Source: Onchocerca volvulus (taxonomy: Eukaryota; Nematoda; Chromadorea; Rhabditida; Onchocercidae). From it: DNA of 64,000 nucleotides. Position 1 is the first letter of the stretch. Every line of letters begins with the position of its first letter. The stretch is taken from the NCBI GenBank assembly GCA_000499405.2, contig HG738141.1, positions 590,032 through 654,031 on the forward strand, read 5' to 3'. The notes beneath the pieces were generated by a model. It was not told where the DNA came from, did no database searches, and was given only the letters and a program-made list of their open reading frames with translations. The position numbers were made by a program, and so were the translations under genes. Below, in pieces: positions 1 through 11,982 of the stretch.

Positions 1-2381
1 TGCATGATTGGTTTCTTCATTTTTAAGAATTTTGTGTTTTTTTTTTTAGCGTTTGAATTAATTTCACTTCCGCAGTCCACTTTTTTCTGATGAACAATGA
101 AAAGGTTACACGGCGAAATGGCTCACATGTAAGAATAGTAATCAAAACAATGAAGATCAACCGCATCTAAAATTAAGTAACATTGAAAATTTCATCAGGA
201 AAAATTCACACTACAAATGACAAAAGATAATTAATGATGGAAAAAGCGAGTAATTTCGTAATTTGATTACCCGACGAAAAAAATAATTCACTTCATCGAG
301 CACAACCATGAATTTATTCGCAGCCAAATTGCCTTTATAACCAGTAAACATACAAATAATCTCTACGCATGTATAGACTAAAATATGCTTGTATTAAGTT
401 TATCAATATTTTATTTTTGAGTGCCAAAATTTGATAAAATTCGGTCATCATTGAGTTAAGATATTAAGCGTTAATTTTAAAAGAATGCGATTCCTGCTTT
501 AATAGTAAGAATATTGATTACTGATAAGAATATTAATTTTGCGCTTTTATTTTCGGTTGAAATTTGAAGAGAATTGAAAGAATCTATGGCAGAAATTCTA
601 GTAAAGATTATAAGCGCAATAAAATGCATCAATGTTCTGACAAGTTTTCTCTGCCAACAATTGACCTGAATTGATATTAGGATGGCCAAACGATGAAAAC
701 TTATCAAACATTGGCAAAGTAATGACTTCAATAGAATAAGTGTATAGAATAAATGAATACAAACGTTTCTGTTGTAATTTTGAAACTTCGATAAAATTCT
801 CCCCAAGCGATTTGTATTTACTGATTTTAATCGATCCCTGCAACAATGAGCATCTCATTTAAAATTCTCTTCCAATCACAAGTCTTAATTCCTCTCGAAT
901 GTTGGACGAAGTCGTGTATGATCAGTGAAAGTTTAAATGGAATTATTTTTCTTTTTTGACATAGCTTCCATGAAAATTATTTTCTCATATACTCATATGC
1001 ATTGACTTATGATAATTAATACCAATATAAGATGATTTAGAATCTTGCAAAGTTTCAGATTTTGTATTTCAGATTTTGCAAAATTTTACCATCAGAGCAA
1101 CAATGAACAATGCGATAAACAATGCAATATGAGTCAAATCATAAGGTATAAAATTTCCGAATTCGAAAGCCATTAGGATAACAGAACTACCCCCAAAGAA
1201 GTATCGAAATATGCAAAACAGCATAATACGGTATTTGACTTCTGAAAAAAAACGGAAGAAAAGGATGGAAACAAAAAGAACAATGATTTTCGCTCAAATC
1301 AAAACTAAATGTAGAAAGAAAGAAAAAAAAAAAAAGAAAACGAATGAGCATTTTTCTAGAAATCAACTAGTGACACATATTTCTTATCTTACTTGAATAT
1401 TGAAATTGTATCTTCACGATTTTAAAACCATGCATTACGTCAACAAATATATTATGAAGTCGTGAAGTTATTGATCAAATGCAAGTAGAAAATTTGAAGA
1501 GTAATAAAATGAACTTACTTTTTCGCAAATTTAGTTGCATAAAAAATAGGTTTCACGTAAGATAAGTAAGAAACTATAGTTGCGTAAAGCATTAAAGCAT
1601 GATGCCACATGAATGCAAGCTAGACATATGGTATTGACCATCTTAGAATATAAATACTATAAATAAAGCGATTTCTTCTTATTTCATTAAACACTCCAAA
1701 ATTATCGCAATATTGGAATTCGCAATATTATTGAAATTTCATTAAGAAATTTCTGATTCAAGCAGATCATTTGTAATATAATGAACGAAGAATGTAAAAA
1801 CATTATAAAGCAATTTTATCAAGAATAAAGTATGCGGAAAGAATATTTTTTTTTAATTTGAACAAAACTTACAAACGATAATCGTCATGATAATAACTGC
1901 TGATGATAGTTATATCAAACTGTGGAAGAAGCAATAGTTGACGTGATACACGTGAACATTACATTCAGTGTGAAATACTTGAAAAAGCTATCTTTCACTT
2001 TCGCAAATGTTAAATATAATATGAAAGTTAAATTCTCCGCAGTGTACAATTCTGCTAGAAAACGTACTACTATAGTTCTATCAGAAAATCCTTCTATTTT
2101 TATTCATTGTTTTATGATATCAGAAAAGAAAGTTGTATCAGAATATCAAATTTGCTTCATAAAAGCAGTGCTGATAATAATATAATTATATTGATTCTTG
2201 AATTTAAAAATGTAAATCAGTTTTATTAGATGATAAATTTCTCTTGAAACACTTCGTTCTTAAATCCATTTGATATTTTTTCGAGCAAAATTATGAATTT
2301 TTGAATTCTTAAATATTTTGTTTAAGAATTCACCACATATGAACATTACTCATCAAAGTTGGATTGCAGTAATTAACTTAC
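1..2381. other. AT-rich stretch, no supported gene
   Basis: Reading frames on both strands are short and AT-driven, without recognisable motifs or a consistent set of splice sites. A minus-strand frame near 1570-1646 encodes a hydrophobic stretch but could not be joined in phase to anything. The stretch may hold the continuation of the exon-like segment at 2382-2479. Confidence 0.5.
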
Positions 2382-2479
2382 GGCAATACAGACCCTGACC
2401 TGAACATATAGGATCGTCCGAACTATCAGTGTCATTGAAGTAGTTACTGTCATCATGATAAAAGGTGCCGGTCATTTCG
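2382..2479 (-). other. Isolated exon-like segment, gene unknown
   Basis: This 98-base block is clearly richer in G+C than its surroundings. It is flanked on the minus strand by a good acceptor (TTTTCAG) and a good donor (GTAAGTT). Only one frame is open; it encodes a polar, acidic peptide starting EMTGTFYHDDSNYFNDTDSS and ending in CSGQGLYC, with one N-glycosylation sequon (NDT) and two cysteines. It looks like part of a secreted or extracellular segment. The exon begins with the last base of a codon and ends after the first base of the next, and I could not find partner exons with matching phase. The coordinate gap and phase argue against it belonging to the potassium-channel tail upstream. 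The product is not recognised. Confidence 0.4.
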
Positions 2480-3556
2480 CTGAAAATTGTAATTTATTTT
2501 ATTTTCAAAAAGGTAGTCAAATTGAGATATCACGTAATCTCCTATTTAATATAGATGTATGTGGCTGTTTTTCTGATCATCGCGGCAAATCAATGAAGTC
2601 GGAATGATCAAAGAGATAAACATAAGTGATATGTGGGCGGAAGTTTGGAAAAAAATCAAAAATAAATTGCTTTTCCTTATATCTCAGGATAGGCATCTAA
2701 AAAAAAAATTTGAATTTCATTTATTCCTTTATTTTCAACATATTGTTGAAACTTCAATGTTCAATTCAACATAAAAACTCGAATTTAATTTGAAAGCAAA
2801 TATTGTAATCTTATTTTATCACTATCAGAAGATATCGGTCCATCTATTCTTAGGATATCAGCAACATATTGAATGACGATGTGGCGAAACTACTTATTGC
2901 AATAATAATGATAGCAGTATCTTAATTAAGTACTTCATGTCAGCTTAATCAGACATTACTGAAGCTATTATTCCGCCTCCTTGGGATTATTTATCGCCCG
3001 ACAACATATCATTGAAATTATTATGAAATTTCATTAAAGTAAATAGTATGAAACTTGAAATACTGTAGCTACTATATGATTATTTGTGTATATTTTATGA
3101 GACTTTGTCATCTAATGGCAATTAGTATTATTTGATCATTTCTATCGATAATCTTTCCCGATGTTTGATCAGTATTGAGGAGTAGACCAGCATGTAACAT
3201 TCAGAGATTTTAAGAATATTACCATTGAAAAAAGAAAATTTAATACATAGTGAAAATGGAAAATCATTAAGATATAAAATTTCCGTATAAATAGATAGTC
3301 CTAGTTCCGGCAGATAAAATCATCTATAATGAATCTTTTCTGCAGTAATCATCCAGGTATATCAGTCATAATTTTACTGGATTTTCTTGTCTTTTGAATG
3401 TTTCTTTCAGAAATCTCAAATATTCGTTATTTAACATCACAACCAAATATTTCTCGCTTCCATATCGTCTTTCCTTAATAACATTGTAATTCTTATCTCT
3501 TTGATTTGTTTCCTTGACAACATATTTATAACATAGCATATAAATATAAAACATAT

Positions 3557-3632
3557 AAATTAATAAGCATAAATGTATATAAATTAACAAGCAAACATAT
3601 GAATTAATTAGCATAAATTAATAAGCATAAAT
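3557..3632. repeat. Imperfect short tandem repeat
   Basis: Three to four imperfect copies of an AATTAATAAGCATAAATG-like unit lie head to tail. The spacing varies, and the copies differ by small substitutions such as taagc/caagc. Confidence 0.6.
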
Positions 3633-4101
3633 GAAAAGGATAACTGTAACCGCATGCATAACATTTGTTAATTTTTTTAAATTATTTATTGAGGATATAA
3701 ATATAAAGCATATAAATTGCGTCTTGGAGAATATATAAATTCCTTTTCACATATGCTTCTATTAATGGAAATTATTTAAAACATCTTAAAAAGTATATGA
3801 ATTAAAGCCTTATAATTATTTTTCTTCATATATTACATGAAAAAAATGCGAGAATCCCTCAAAAAATATCATTTCGAGATAAACGAATGACAATAATTTC
3901 ATAGCTTTTTCACCATTAGAACTGATTCTTTCGAAAAATAACCTAAGATTACGTCGATTTGAAAATCATTACAAGTACGGTAAATGTGTAGTTGAAAAGA
4001 AATATTTCTCTTTTGTTGGTTCAATGACGCTTAAAATGGGTAATTCTATCTTGACCATATGATCAAATACTCTGAATTTTTTTCAAAATCATAATGCGAC
4101 A

Positions 4102-4269
4102 ATGTATCATAGAAAATGAAAGAAAAAGCATGCGAATTCGCTTATTGAATCGTTACTAGAAACAAAGCTCATTCACTTGCGCAAAATGTGTCACAGAAAA
4201 CGAAAGAAAAAGCATGCGAAATCGCTTATTGAATCGTTACTGGAAACAAAGCTCATTCACTTGCGCAAG
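4102..4269. repeat. 84-bp tandem duplication
   Basis: The segments 4102-4185 and 4186-4269 are head-to-tail copies of an 84-base unit that differ at only a handful of positions. Both contain AAGCATGCGAA, CGCTTATTGAATCGTTACT and CTCATTCACTTGCGCAA. The unit is less AT-rich than the DNA around it and sits outside any gene model. Confidence 0.9.
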
Positions 4270-5838
4270 ATTTATTTATTATTCATCATCAATTATATAA
4301 TATTTTCCAAAAAGGATAAATAAGTCATGCATTCCACGCAGTCAGATTCCTAAAGTTATTTTGAAAAGAAAAACATATAAAGAGAGAGGGAAACTGAAAA
4401 ATTAGAGATAGGAAATGTAGTTTATGGACAAGACTTTTATCTTTTTTGTATCGCATTGGCTTTTCAAGCTTGTCTTTTTGTCGAAAATGTTTGAAACGTC
4501 GCCGAAATTGTCGCATGATGAAGGATTGCTGGCAGACCTTTACATTCTTTACTATTCATTATTTCATATTGCAAAAATGAATAAAAATTAATTTTTGACG
4601 GAATTACTGACATGAAAAATAATTTAGTATAGAGCAGAGAGATAGCAATGCTGCATTAGGCTAAATGTTTTCAACTATGAAACAAATTCAAATTCAATGA
4701 TGAAAATCATATTGAAAAAGAATTTTGAAGCTATTATTATATTCTTCTAAACTTTTTAGAATTTCCTTTTGAAAAAATATTGTAGCATTAATATAATGCG
4801 AAACATAAGATTGAGAGAATATCATTTGTAACATACTCATTGTTGCGAATTTTTGATATCGCAAAACTCCAACAAAATTTCAAAAATGAATAACTAAATC
4901 ACATTTCTCATTCAAATTGTAAAACTAATCAAACAAGTAAAACATTGTGCTGTAATAGTAAATCACACTACTAATTTTACATTCCTTTAGATTTACTTTC
5001 CATTTTTTTTGATGTTTGCCGATGATCACATATGTGCATTTCACTTACCTATGCACCTTTCTGTTAACTTTCGTCGTAATTTCTGGTAAATATGTATTTT
5101 CAACAATTTTTTTTTTTTTTTTTTAAATCGAATGGTTATATTATAATTGTCATTTCAAACTATTTTATGTAAGAAAGATCGTTTTCATCTCGAATAATAG
5201 ATAGATCGCTAATTTCTTTTCTTTACTGAAATCTAATAAATGGACGAATTTCAAATTTATCGACCAATAACTTCGATATCGATCTCTAAATATATACTAC
5301 CAATGCCGGTTTCAAAATTTTCAATCAAATTTCAGGAGATAGGCAGAGAATTAATTCATAACGTTAACTGAAGAAGTAATAAAATAATGTAAACTATCAA
5401 TTTTCAGTCAATAAAATGTTTCTTTGTAGAATTGAAAGTTTTTGTTGTAAAAGCACAGCAAAAAGTTTAATCAATTCAATTTGAAAAAAAAAAAACAAAA
5501 AAAGAAAAAACACACGAAATGTGGATAAAAGATTGAACTCAGAAAGAATAGCAAATTCTGCTAAATATTTGAAAATAATATATATCTCATAAATTCATAC
5601 ATTATGTATTTGAAAATTGGAAATGAAGAGAATTTACAGCAAAAAATGAAATTTCCTCTCGGAATTATTGTAAAATTTCCGGCTAATTTTTTGGATTTAT
5701 TCATTTCAACTAATTTATTTTCTTATCGAATTGAATACCAATTCATTTGTATGTTTGTAAATTTATATATCATTGCATTTCAAATTCATAGAACAGAAAA
5801 ACGAGCCATAAGTTGATAATTAATTTTAACTATTTCAT

Positions 5839-5910
5839 TTATTTACCAACAATAGTGAGCCAATCAATGTAAATAGGCGACTTTTGTAATAGTATCCCGA
5901 AATTAATGCC
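5839..5910 (-). other. Possible alternative terminal exon of the K+ channel
   Basis: On the minus strand an acceptor (AAATCAG at 5911) is followed by 23 codons in phase 0 and a TAA stop at 5839-5841. The peptide, GINFGILLQKSPIYIDWLTI plus three more residues, has no known match. It is proposed only because the phase continues from the exon at 6324-6446. It is short enough to be coincidence. Confidence 0.2.
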
Positions 5911-6323
5911 CTGATTTCCGGAAAATAAGGTTAGTAAAGTCATCAAAAAGTAATAATTTTCAGCATCAGACAAAAGTTAAGGATTTTTAACGAACTGATA
6001 ATGCTGAGCTAGTCGAGATGCCATTTACTATATTTATCAGATTACTTAACAAATTGATCATAGTCGAGACTGTCGAGAATCTCAAATTCGAAAATTTGAT
6101 GTGCTAGGATTAGCGTTTAACTGCAAATGGCACTCTCCAATTTTAAATCCATAATTAATCAATATCGAGAACCATAAATATATCGCTGAAACATCAGATA
6201 ACAAACAAGGAAGCAATATTTCATATTTGATAAATTTGGATTAAATTACGAAATAATTATAATATATTAAACTTTAATTAGAATATATTACTTAAACTTG
6301 AATAATATTAAATTTACGAAAAC

Positions 6324-6446
6324 CTGTTGTGTATTGTACTGTGAAAATGGACTTTGCCTACTGCTGGTTGTTAAACCATTTGTTGAACTATCAGAAGGAT
6401 TGCTTGCTAGATTCCAGTAGAAACCGTATAACGAAACGCGACCATT
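6324..6446 (-). other. Exon-like segment, possible alternative K+ channel C-tail (second exon)
   Basis: A 123-base block (41 codons, phase 0 at both ends) lies between an acceptor (TTTCAG) and a GTTTTC donor. The encoded peptide begins NGRVSLYGFYWNLASNPSDS and continues with a Ser/Thr/Asn/Gln-rich stretch ending in QYNTQQ. The base composition is clearly coding-like. It follows the 6552-6722 exon in phase. It may be part of a separate small gene, or an alternative cytoplasmic tail of the two-pore channel whose last common exon also ends in phase 0. Confidence 0.45.
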
Positions 6447-6551
6447 CTGAAATTGATTTAATTAAGAATGGAATGTCGAGAAATTTCTTATAAATTTACA
6501 AAATTATTTAAATCAATTTCAAAAATTTCAGAATTTCAGCAAAAATTTGAC

Positions 6552-6722
6552 CTGATTATATGAATTCAATTCAGAGCTAAGCCGTGCTGCTTTTTCAAGA
6601 TGATCTTCGTAGGAGCCATCAAAATGTTTCGAATCTTTACGCATCGCAAATATTGTCGCAATAGGATAAATTTGCTGATGATATTCGGGAAGTACATTTC
6701 CCTGAAGTGACATTCCGCTCGC
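6552..6722 (-). other. Exon-like segment, possible alternative K+ channel C-tail (first exon)
   Basis: This is a 171-base block (57 codons, phase 0 at both ends) with an acceptor (ATTGTAG) and a donor (GTCAAAT). The peptide includes MSLQGNVLPEYHQQIYPIAT and ends in SELNSYNQ; it is hydrophilic and likely cytosolic. A Met lies four codons after the acceptor, so this could instead be the first exon of a trans-spliced gene. I favour an alternative 3' exon of the channel at 7951-11937, because that gene's penultimate exon ends in the same phase and both exons lie downstream of it on the same strand. Confidence 0.5.
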
Positions 6723-7950
6723 CTACAATATAACTAGCAACGATGCTTTAAATTTCAATCTTATGCAAACTTTCTCGAATTCACGTTTTAAATTTCAATA
6801 TCATTCTTTCATTAAAAACAAGAAAAAAAAAAAAAAACTTACTTCCTTCGACAACAATAAAATAATCTATATCAAATAGCGCCATAGTTTTTGAATTTAT
6901 ATCAAATAGCGCCATAGTTTTTGAATTTATATCAAATAGCGCCATAGTTTTTGTAAATTTAAATATTCCAAGACAACAATCACTTTAATATTTAATAACA
7001 TTTAGTAATAAATTTATCCTATATGATGTATAAAAATTATTAACTTTTTTTGAAAATTTTAAAAATTGCGTTGTTGTTTTTGTTTACAAATTGTCCAAAA
7101 TTATGTTTAAAATTGAAAAAATTAAAAAGTTCAAAAAAAAATTGCACATACCTTTCAAATTTATCATTAATATTCATACATACATACATACATACATAAC
7201 GCATTTTCATTTTCAAAAAATGTTTAAATTTAATTTTTTACTCACTTTTAATTATTATTAATGAATTTTAAAGGAATGAAGTGAATAAAAAATCGCGAAT
7301 AAAATATTCCTGTCTATTTATTTTAACATTTTTATTTTAATTCTACAAAAGATGTTATTAAAAAAAAAAAAAGGATATATTAAAGTATTGATAAACAGGA
7401 ATGAAAAAAGATGTTACAATGAAGTAATTAATTATTACAATTATGATATAAATTCAGATATAAAGAAATACCTTAGCAAACTTATCATCAAATTGTGAAG
7501 CAATATTATATAACATAAGCAATTCCATTATAGCATATAAATAATTAAAAAAAAAAATGACAATTAATAAATTAAATAATTAAAAAAATAATTAAAAAAA
7601 AATGACAGTTAAGAAATTAAAAAGAAAAAAATCGGTTATTGAACATTTTTTCATCGTTTTATTATACTTTTGCCTTATTTCATAAAAATACATTCAAATT
7701 ATCTATTAAAACAAATAAATTGAAATCAAACTGATTTTCGAATTTTCCGGATTTCTTAAAAGAAATCTTTCGAGAATAAAATATTTAAAATGCAGATTAT
7801 TTTTGTTATTTATTATTTATTATTCTTGAATCATTTTATTTATTTATTTTTTTTGAACAATTTCATAAATGAATTTGAAATTTTAAACCGCGCCTTTTGA
7901 ATTAGTAATTTATTATCATTTTAATTATTAATCGAATTTGTAAAATAGTA
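6723..7950. other. Extremely AT-rich non-coding stretch
   Basis: This is the 3' flank or intron between the channel's stop codon and the downstream exon-like blocks. It contains the 30-base triple repeat at 6871-6960, a (CATA)n microsatellite near 7177-7198, and an AATAAA on the minus strand at 7909-7914, about 37 bases after the channel's stop. Confidence 0.7.
6871..6960. repeat. 30-bp unit repeated three times in tandem
   Basis: Three contiguous copies lie at 6871-6900, 6901-6930 and 6931-6960. Each begins ATCAAATAGCGCCATAGTTT; the first two are identical and the third differs only in its last bases. The near-identity implies a recent expansion. Confidence 0.95.
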
Positions 7951-10900
7951 TCATTCATTTTGATAAAAACCATCTGTTTCATATGCTGTCATCGGTGATT
8001 CATTAATATGACGCGCATAGTTATTTGCTATTATTCCATAATTCTAAAAATAAAAACAATAATAAAAATTGATCAATTAATTGGTCAAAAATTTACTGGT
8101 TTTAATTCTTTTAATAGATAAAAAGTAAAAAAAAAGGAGAAAAATCGATTAAATGAATAAAATTTTATTAATTCTAAACTTTTTCAATAAAAAAAATTAT
8201 AAAAATTTCTCTTTGATTTGTTCCTTTCCTCGTTTTAAATTTAACAATTTTAAAAATAAATCTTTATTAAATAAAAGCAGAATTAATTTCATATTAATAA
8301 AACGAAACCCCTTTTTTAAAATATTTCAAATACAAATCAATAAAAATAAGCAAGTAATATGTTCATCCATTGAACAATAATAACAATTTAAATTTCAATT
8401 AGATTTAAATCATGATAATGATGATTATTAAAATTCGTAATGTACAGAATACCTAAGTAATAACTAAGAAATTTTGAGCATAAATTTTGGATTCTTTTTT
8501 AATAAAATAATAAATATCCTTTATATAAAACTTCATTTTCGTATTTCTTTGCGGGAAATATCTCGAATTGTTTTTCCTTAACAATAGCTTATCAGCTCAA
8601 TCTTTTCACATTCCTTATCAATTTGCTTCCTTCATGCAATCATCATTTCATTTAAATTGAAAATAATATCAAACCATTATTTCTCTATTTTTCTTCAAGA
8701 AATTTCAAAAAACTTTTAATTTATTTTTGAATTTTACAACTACAAAAACTTATATTCAATAATCGAAGTTTTTAGTGTTTTTTAAAAATTTTATTTTACA
8801 TCCAATTTATAAATCTATAAAATTTTACAAATCATGTACGTTGTCAATACATTTGAACATTTTCAATTAATTGATTAGAATTCTTACGGTATCAAAAATT
8901 AAATTTTCAATTATTGTAATGATACTTTAAAAAAAATTTAAAAAAGCAAATTAATTTCAAAGAAAAAAAATGTGATAAAATAAGATATCAAAAAAGAATC
9001 AAATTTTCAATTATCATCGACGAAATTAATGTATAAAATTTCAAAAAAAAAAGAGGATAAATATAAAAATGTATAAAAAAATAATATTTTGAAAATTTTC
9101 AAATCTAAATTTTCTATTTAAAAAAAAAAAATTAGTAAATAAATACCTGATTTGTAATTGAAAATGTTTCATGATGATTATTATCATACGATGGATTGAT
9201 ATATCCGTTATCTTTTGTCAAAAAGAAACGACTCAAATTCAATTGTGGTACATCGAATAATGTAGCAAGGAATAACATCATACATGATAAGCCGAATATC
9301 AGATAAACTAAAATTTCAACTAATTAATTAACCTAAAAAAAAATTCGAAAAAAATGTAAATTTTATTCGAAAATTTTCGAAAATTTGACAAAAATAAGTT
9401 TCGAAATTAAAAAATCAATAATAATTGTTTAAAACTTTTAAATATTTTCTAACTAACACAACATTTAGAAGTTATTGTACAAACTAAAAATTAAATTTTG
9501 CTATTTAACATTCAAAAAAAGAAAGATATTTACCAGTCACAATAATTTTATAAAAAGTTCGGAATTGTTGATCAGGTTGATCACCTGGTACATACTCGCC
9601 TAAAAATTCCAATAATAATTGCTATCATTTTCGAAGAGATATTTGATTGAATGAACAAAAATTTAACGAAATTTTTGCAATAATCTCAAAAATTCTGCTT
9701 TAATCAAAAATTTTCCGTTGAAAAAAGGAAAAAATTATTAGAATGAATTTCCGGATTAATTCATTTTTTTGTTTCAAATATTTAAAATTTACCTAAACCG
9801 ATGGTTGTCAATGAGATAAAGCAATAGAAAAATCCATCCAAAAAATCCCAATCTGTTTCAATTTTTGAAAAAATATACGATGGTATAATAAAGACAAATA
9901 TTAGCAATAGAGCGGATACAAAACTAAGATGAAATATCTGAAAGCTCAAATTAACATTATTTATTATTAAATTGTAAATTGGAAGTTTTCAAGAAATTCA
10001 TAGTTTATTTGTAAGAGTTAAATTGATATATTAATCTATTAGAAATCGGATTTTATTTCAATCAATAAGTTAAAAATGTTAGTTATCAGAAATTTTAAGT
10101 AATATTACTTAAATATTTTTTGAAATTCCTCAAAAATCAACGGAAACCAAGAGGGAAAATTAGTAATGAAATAATCGAAATTATTCGATCAAAAAAAAAT
10201 TTTTGCTATAAAAATTGATATCATCGAAAATAATACAAACATGAAGAAAAATTATACTTTCAATTGATAATTTGTGATAATTTTATTCATATGTTTTACG
10301 TGAATGTAGCGATAATTCCCGCGAAAATCCGCAAGAAATAATTTATCATTGAAAATCGTTAATTAAAAAATGAATTACTTGAATTTGTGAGTCACGAAAT
10401 AAATGTCCAAGCCTTGCATTAATTTTACATCGTAGCCAAGCACTTGGATTTTTCAATCTTATCATCAATGCTGATAATAATGCTAATGTCAATGGTATAC
10501 CAATCAGACAATAAATTATCGTGAAAAATTTCCCTTCACGTGTACGTGGTAATACACGTCCATAACCTTCAAAAAAATTAAGCCAATTAAATTAATTAAT
10601 CGATAAAAGGAATTGAAATTTTGAAGAATTTAAAAATTAAATTAAAATATCAATTTAGCATGAAACGCTATGATTATTCTATTAGTAAACAATATAAATA
10701 ATTGAATAATTTTGTTGAAAAAAAAAAAAAAAGAAATGAAATTTATACAAACCGACAGTACTAATTAAGGCTCCAACGAAGAAAAATGCTTGGCCAAATG
10801 TCCAACTAGGCTCAGTTGTTATATTTTTTTCTTGCCAAATTCCTTTCAATGCCATTACACGAATATCCGTAAATAATTGATCAATTTGAGTTTCTAAAAA

Positions 10901-11937
10901 AAGATTATAAATCAGATAAAAATATATTCAAAATATAAATATATATTAACATATTTTTTTCTGAACAAAATTATATTTAAGTAAAAATTTAGCAAATTCT
11001 GTAAAAGGATTTTAAATTTTCAAAATTAATGATACATATTCTTCTCAATATTAATATGTATAAACAATCATTGATACATGTTGATGTAGAACTAAATAAT
11101 ATCAATACAAGTTGGTATAGAAGTATAATGAGCATATTGTTATCCCTACTGAATTACTTAAAAATTGAATTATTCAAAGAATCGAATTACTCAAAAAAAA
11201 AAAGAAAGATTAGAAATATTTTAACTTAAATCGATTACCTTTAAATCCTGCTTCATTTAATAATCGATTCCAATATGTTCGAAATTCCTTATAAGTTTCT
11301 ATATCATTAATTTCAGCTGGACTTTCAATTTGTACAAAAACAATAGCTCCAATTAGTAAATAAAAGAATAGTACAGCTAAGCCAATTGCAAGTCGAATAT
11401 TTGTTTCACGAATTTGCCATGATGATGCTTCAATTCGATCAATTACCTGTAAAAAAAAGAGAAAAATTTAAAAAAATTAATAAAATATTTCAAATTTTTA
11501 ATTTCTTTTCAAATTTCATTCAACTTTATTTAATCTAATTGTATTCAAGTAAGAAATTCAGCTTGTTCTTTCTTTTTTTAAGTTCACATGCAAAAAAAAA
11601 AGGTTCAATGAATCATATTTTAAATTTATAAATTCTTTTTTAATTTAAAATCGAGTTTGTTTAATCTAACTTGAAATATGACTTTTTTCTTTTTTTACAA
11701 ATTCATATCCTAAAAAAAAAACTAAAATAAATCATTCTTTGAAGTTGTAATTTCTTACTAAATTTCAATTGAATTAGTTTAATTTAAATCTAACCAATTT
11801 GGAATTTAACTTTTTTTTCTTTCTTTTCAAATTCATTTATAATTTATCTGATGCAAAATATTTTTAAAATACAATATGCAAATTGCTTAATTCTAAAATT
11901 AAACCTTATTATGAAGTTGAAACATTTGTAGGCCCAT
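7951..11937 (-). CDS. Two-pore-domain (TWIK/TWK-type) potassium channel
   Basis: The predicted product is a K2P background potassium channel subunit of the plasma membrane; family members dimerise and carry leak K+ current. Exons (high to low): 11905-11937, 11239-11446, 10753-10893, 10379-10566, 9793-9937, 9534-9599, 9147-9307, 7951-8043. Phases agree throughout, giving 344 aa. Helix M1 follows [15 protein letters not shown]. The first pore loop ends in the filter STVGYG, split by an intron after VG. M2 is around [19 protein letters not shown]3 around [14 protein letters not shown]. The second filter is TTIGLG, the GLG typical of second K2P pores, and M4 is around [17 protein letters not shown]. 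The short cytosolic tail ends in QNE before TGA. The start ATG lies 38 bases after an isolated TTTGCAG acceptor. A weaker upstream exon (12444-12474, MNRWKIFMCL) would also fit in phase. The exact TWK orthologue cannot be named. Confidence 0.93.
11447..11904 (-). repeat. Degenerate ~120-bp repeats in the channel's first intron
   Basis: Within the intron, from about 11500 to 11840, three diverged copies of a block follow one another: an AAATTTCTT-like start, a TTTAATCTAA core, a poly-T run, then TTCA followed by an A run. The copies are too diverged for exact boundaries by eye. Confidence 0.5.
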
Positions 11938-11975
11938 AATTTTGTTTTTGGGAAGTTTGAAGAAATTTTCAATTC

Positions 11976-11982
11976 CTGCAAA
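11976..11982 (-). promoter_or_regulatory. Probable spliced-leader acceptor for the K+ channel
   Basis: TTTGCAG on the minus strand lies 38 bases before the chosen ATG. No convincing coding exon lies immediately upstream. This is what a trans-splice site looks like in nematodes. It could instead be the acceptor of an ordinary intron behind a 5' exon near 12444-12474. Confidence 0.45.

Larger units (their letters stand above)
2480..5838. other. AT-rich intergenic stretch with short repeats
   Basis: No convincing coding frame was found on either strand. The stretch contains a minisatellite-like block at 3557-3632, an 84-base tandem duplication at 4102-4269, and poly-T and poly-A runs near 5108 and 5485. 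Confidence 0.6.

Noticed and set aside
1558..1650. A hydrophobic minus-strand frame resembling a GPCR helix ([17 protein letters not shown])
   Set aside because: It lacks the NP motif of helix 7 and has no in-phase partners; too weak to report as a gene.
2580..2680. A signal-peptide-like minus-strand frame (LMFISLIIPTSLIC)
   Set aside because: No donor occurs before an in-frame stop, so it cannot be joined to the exon-like block at 2382-2479.
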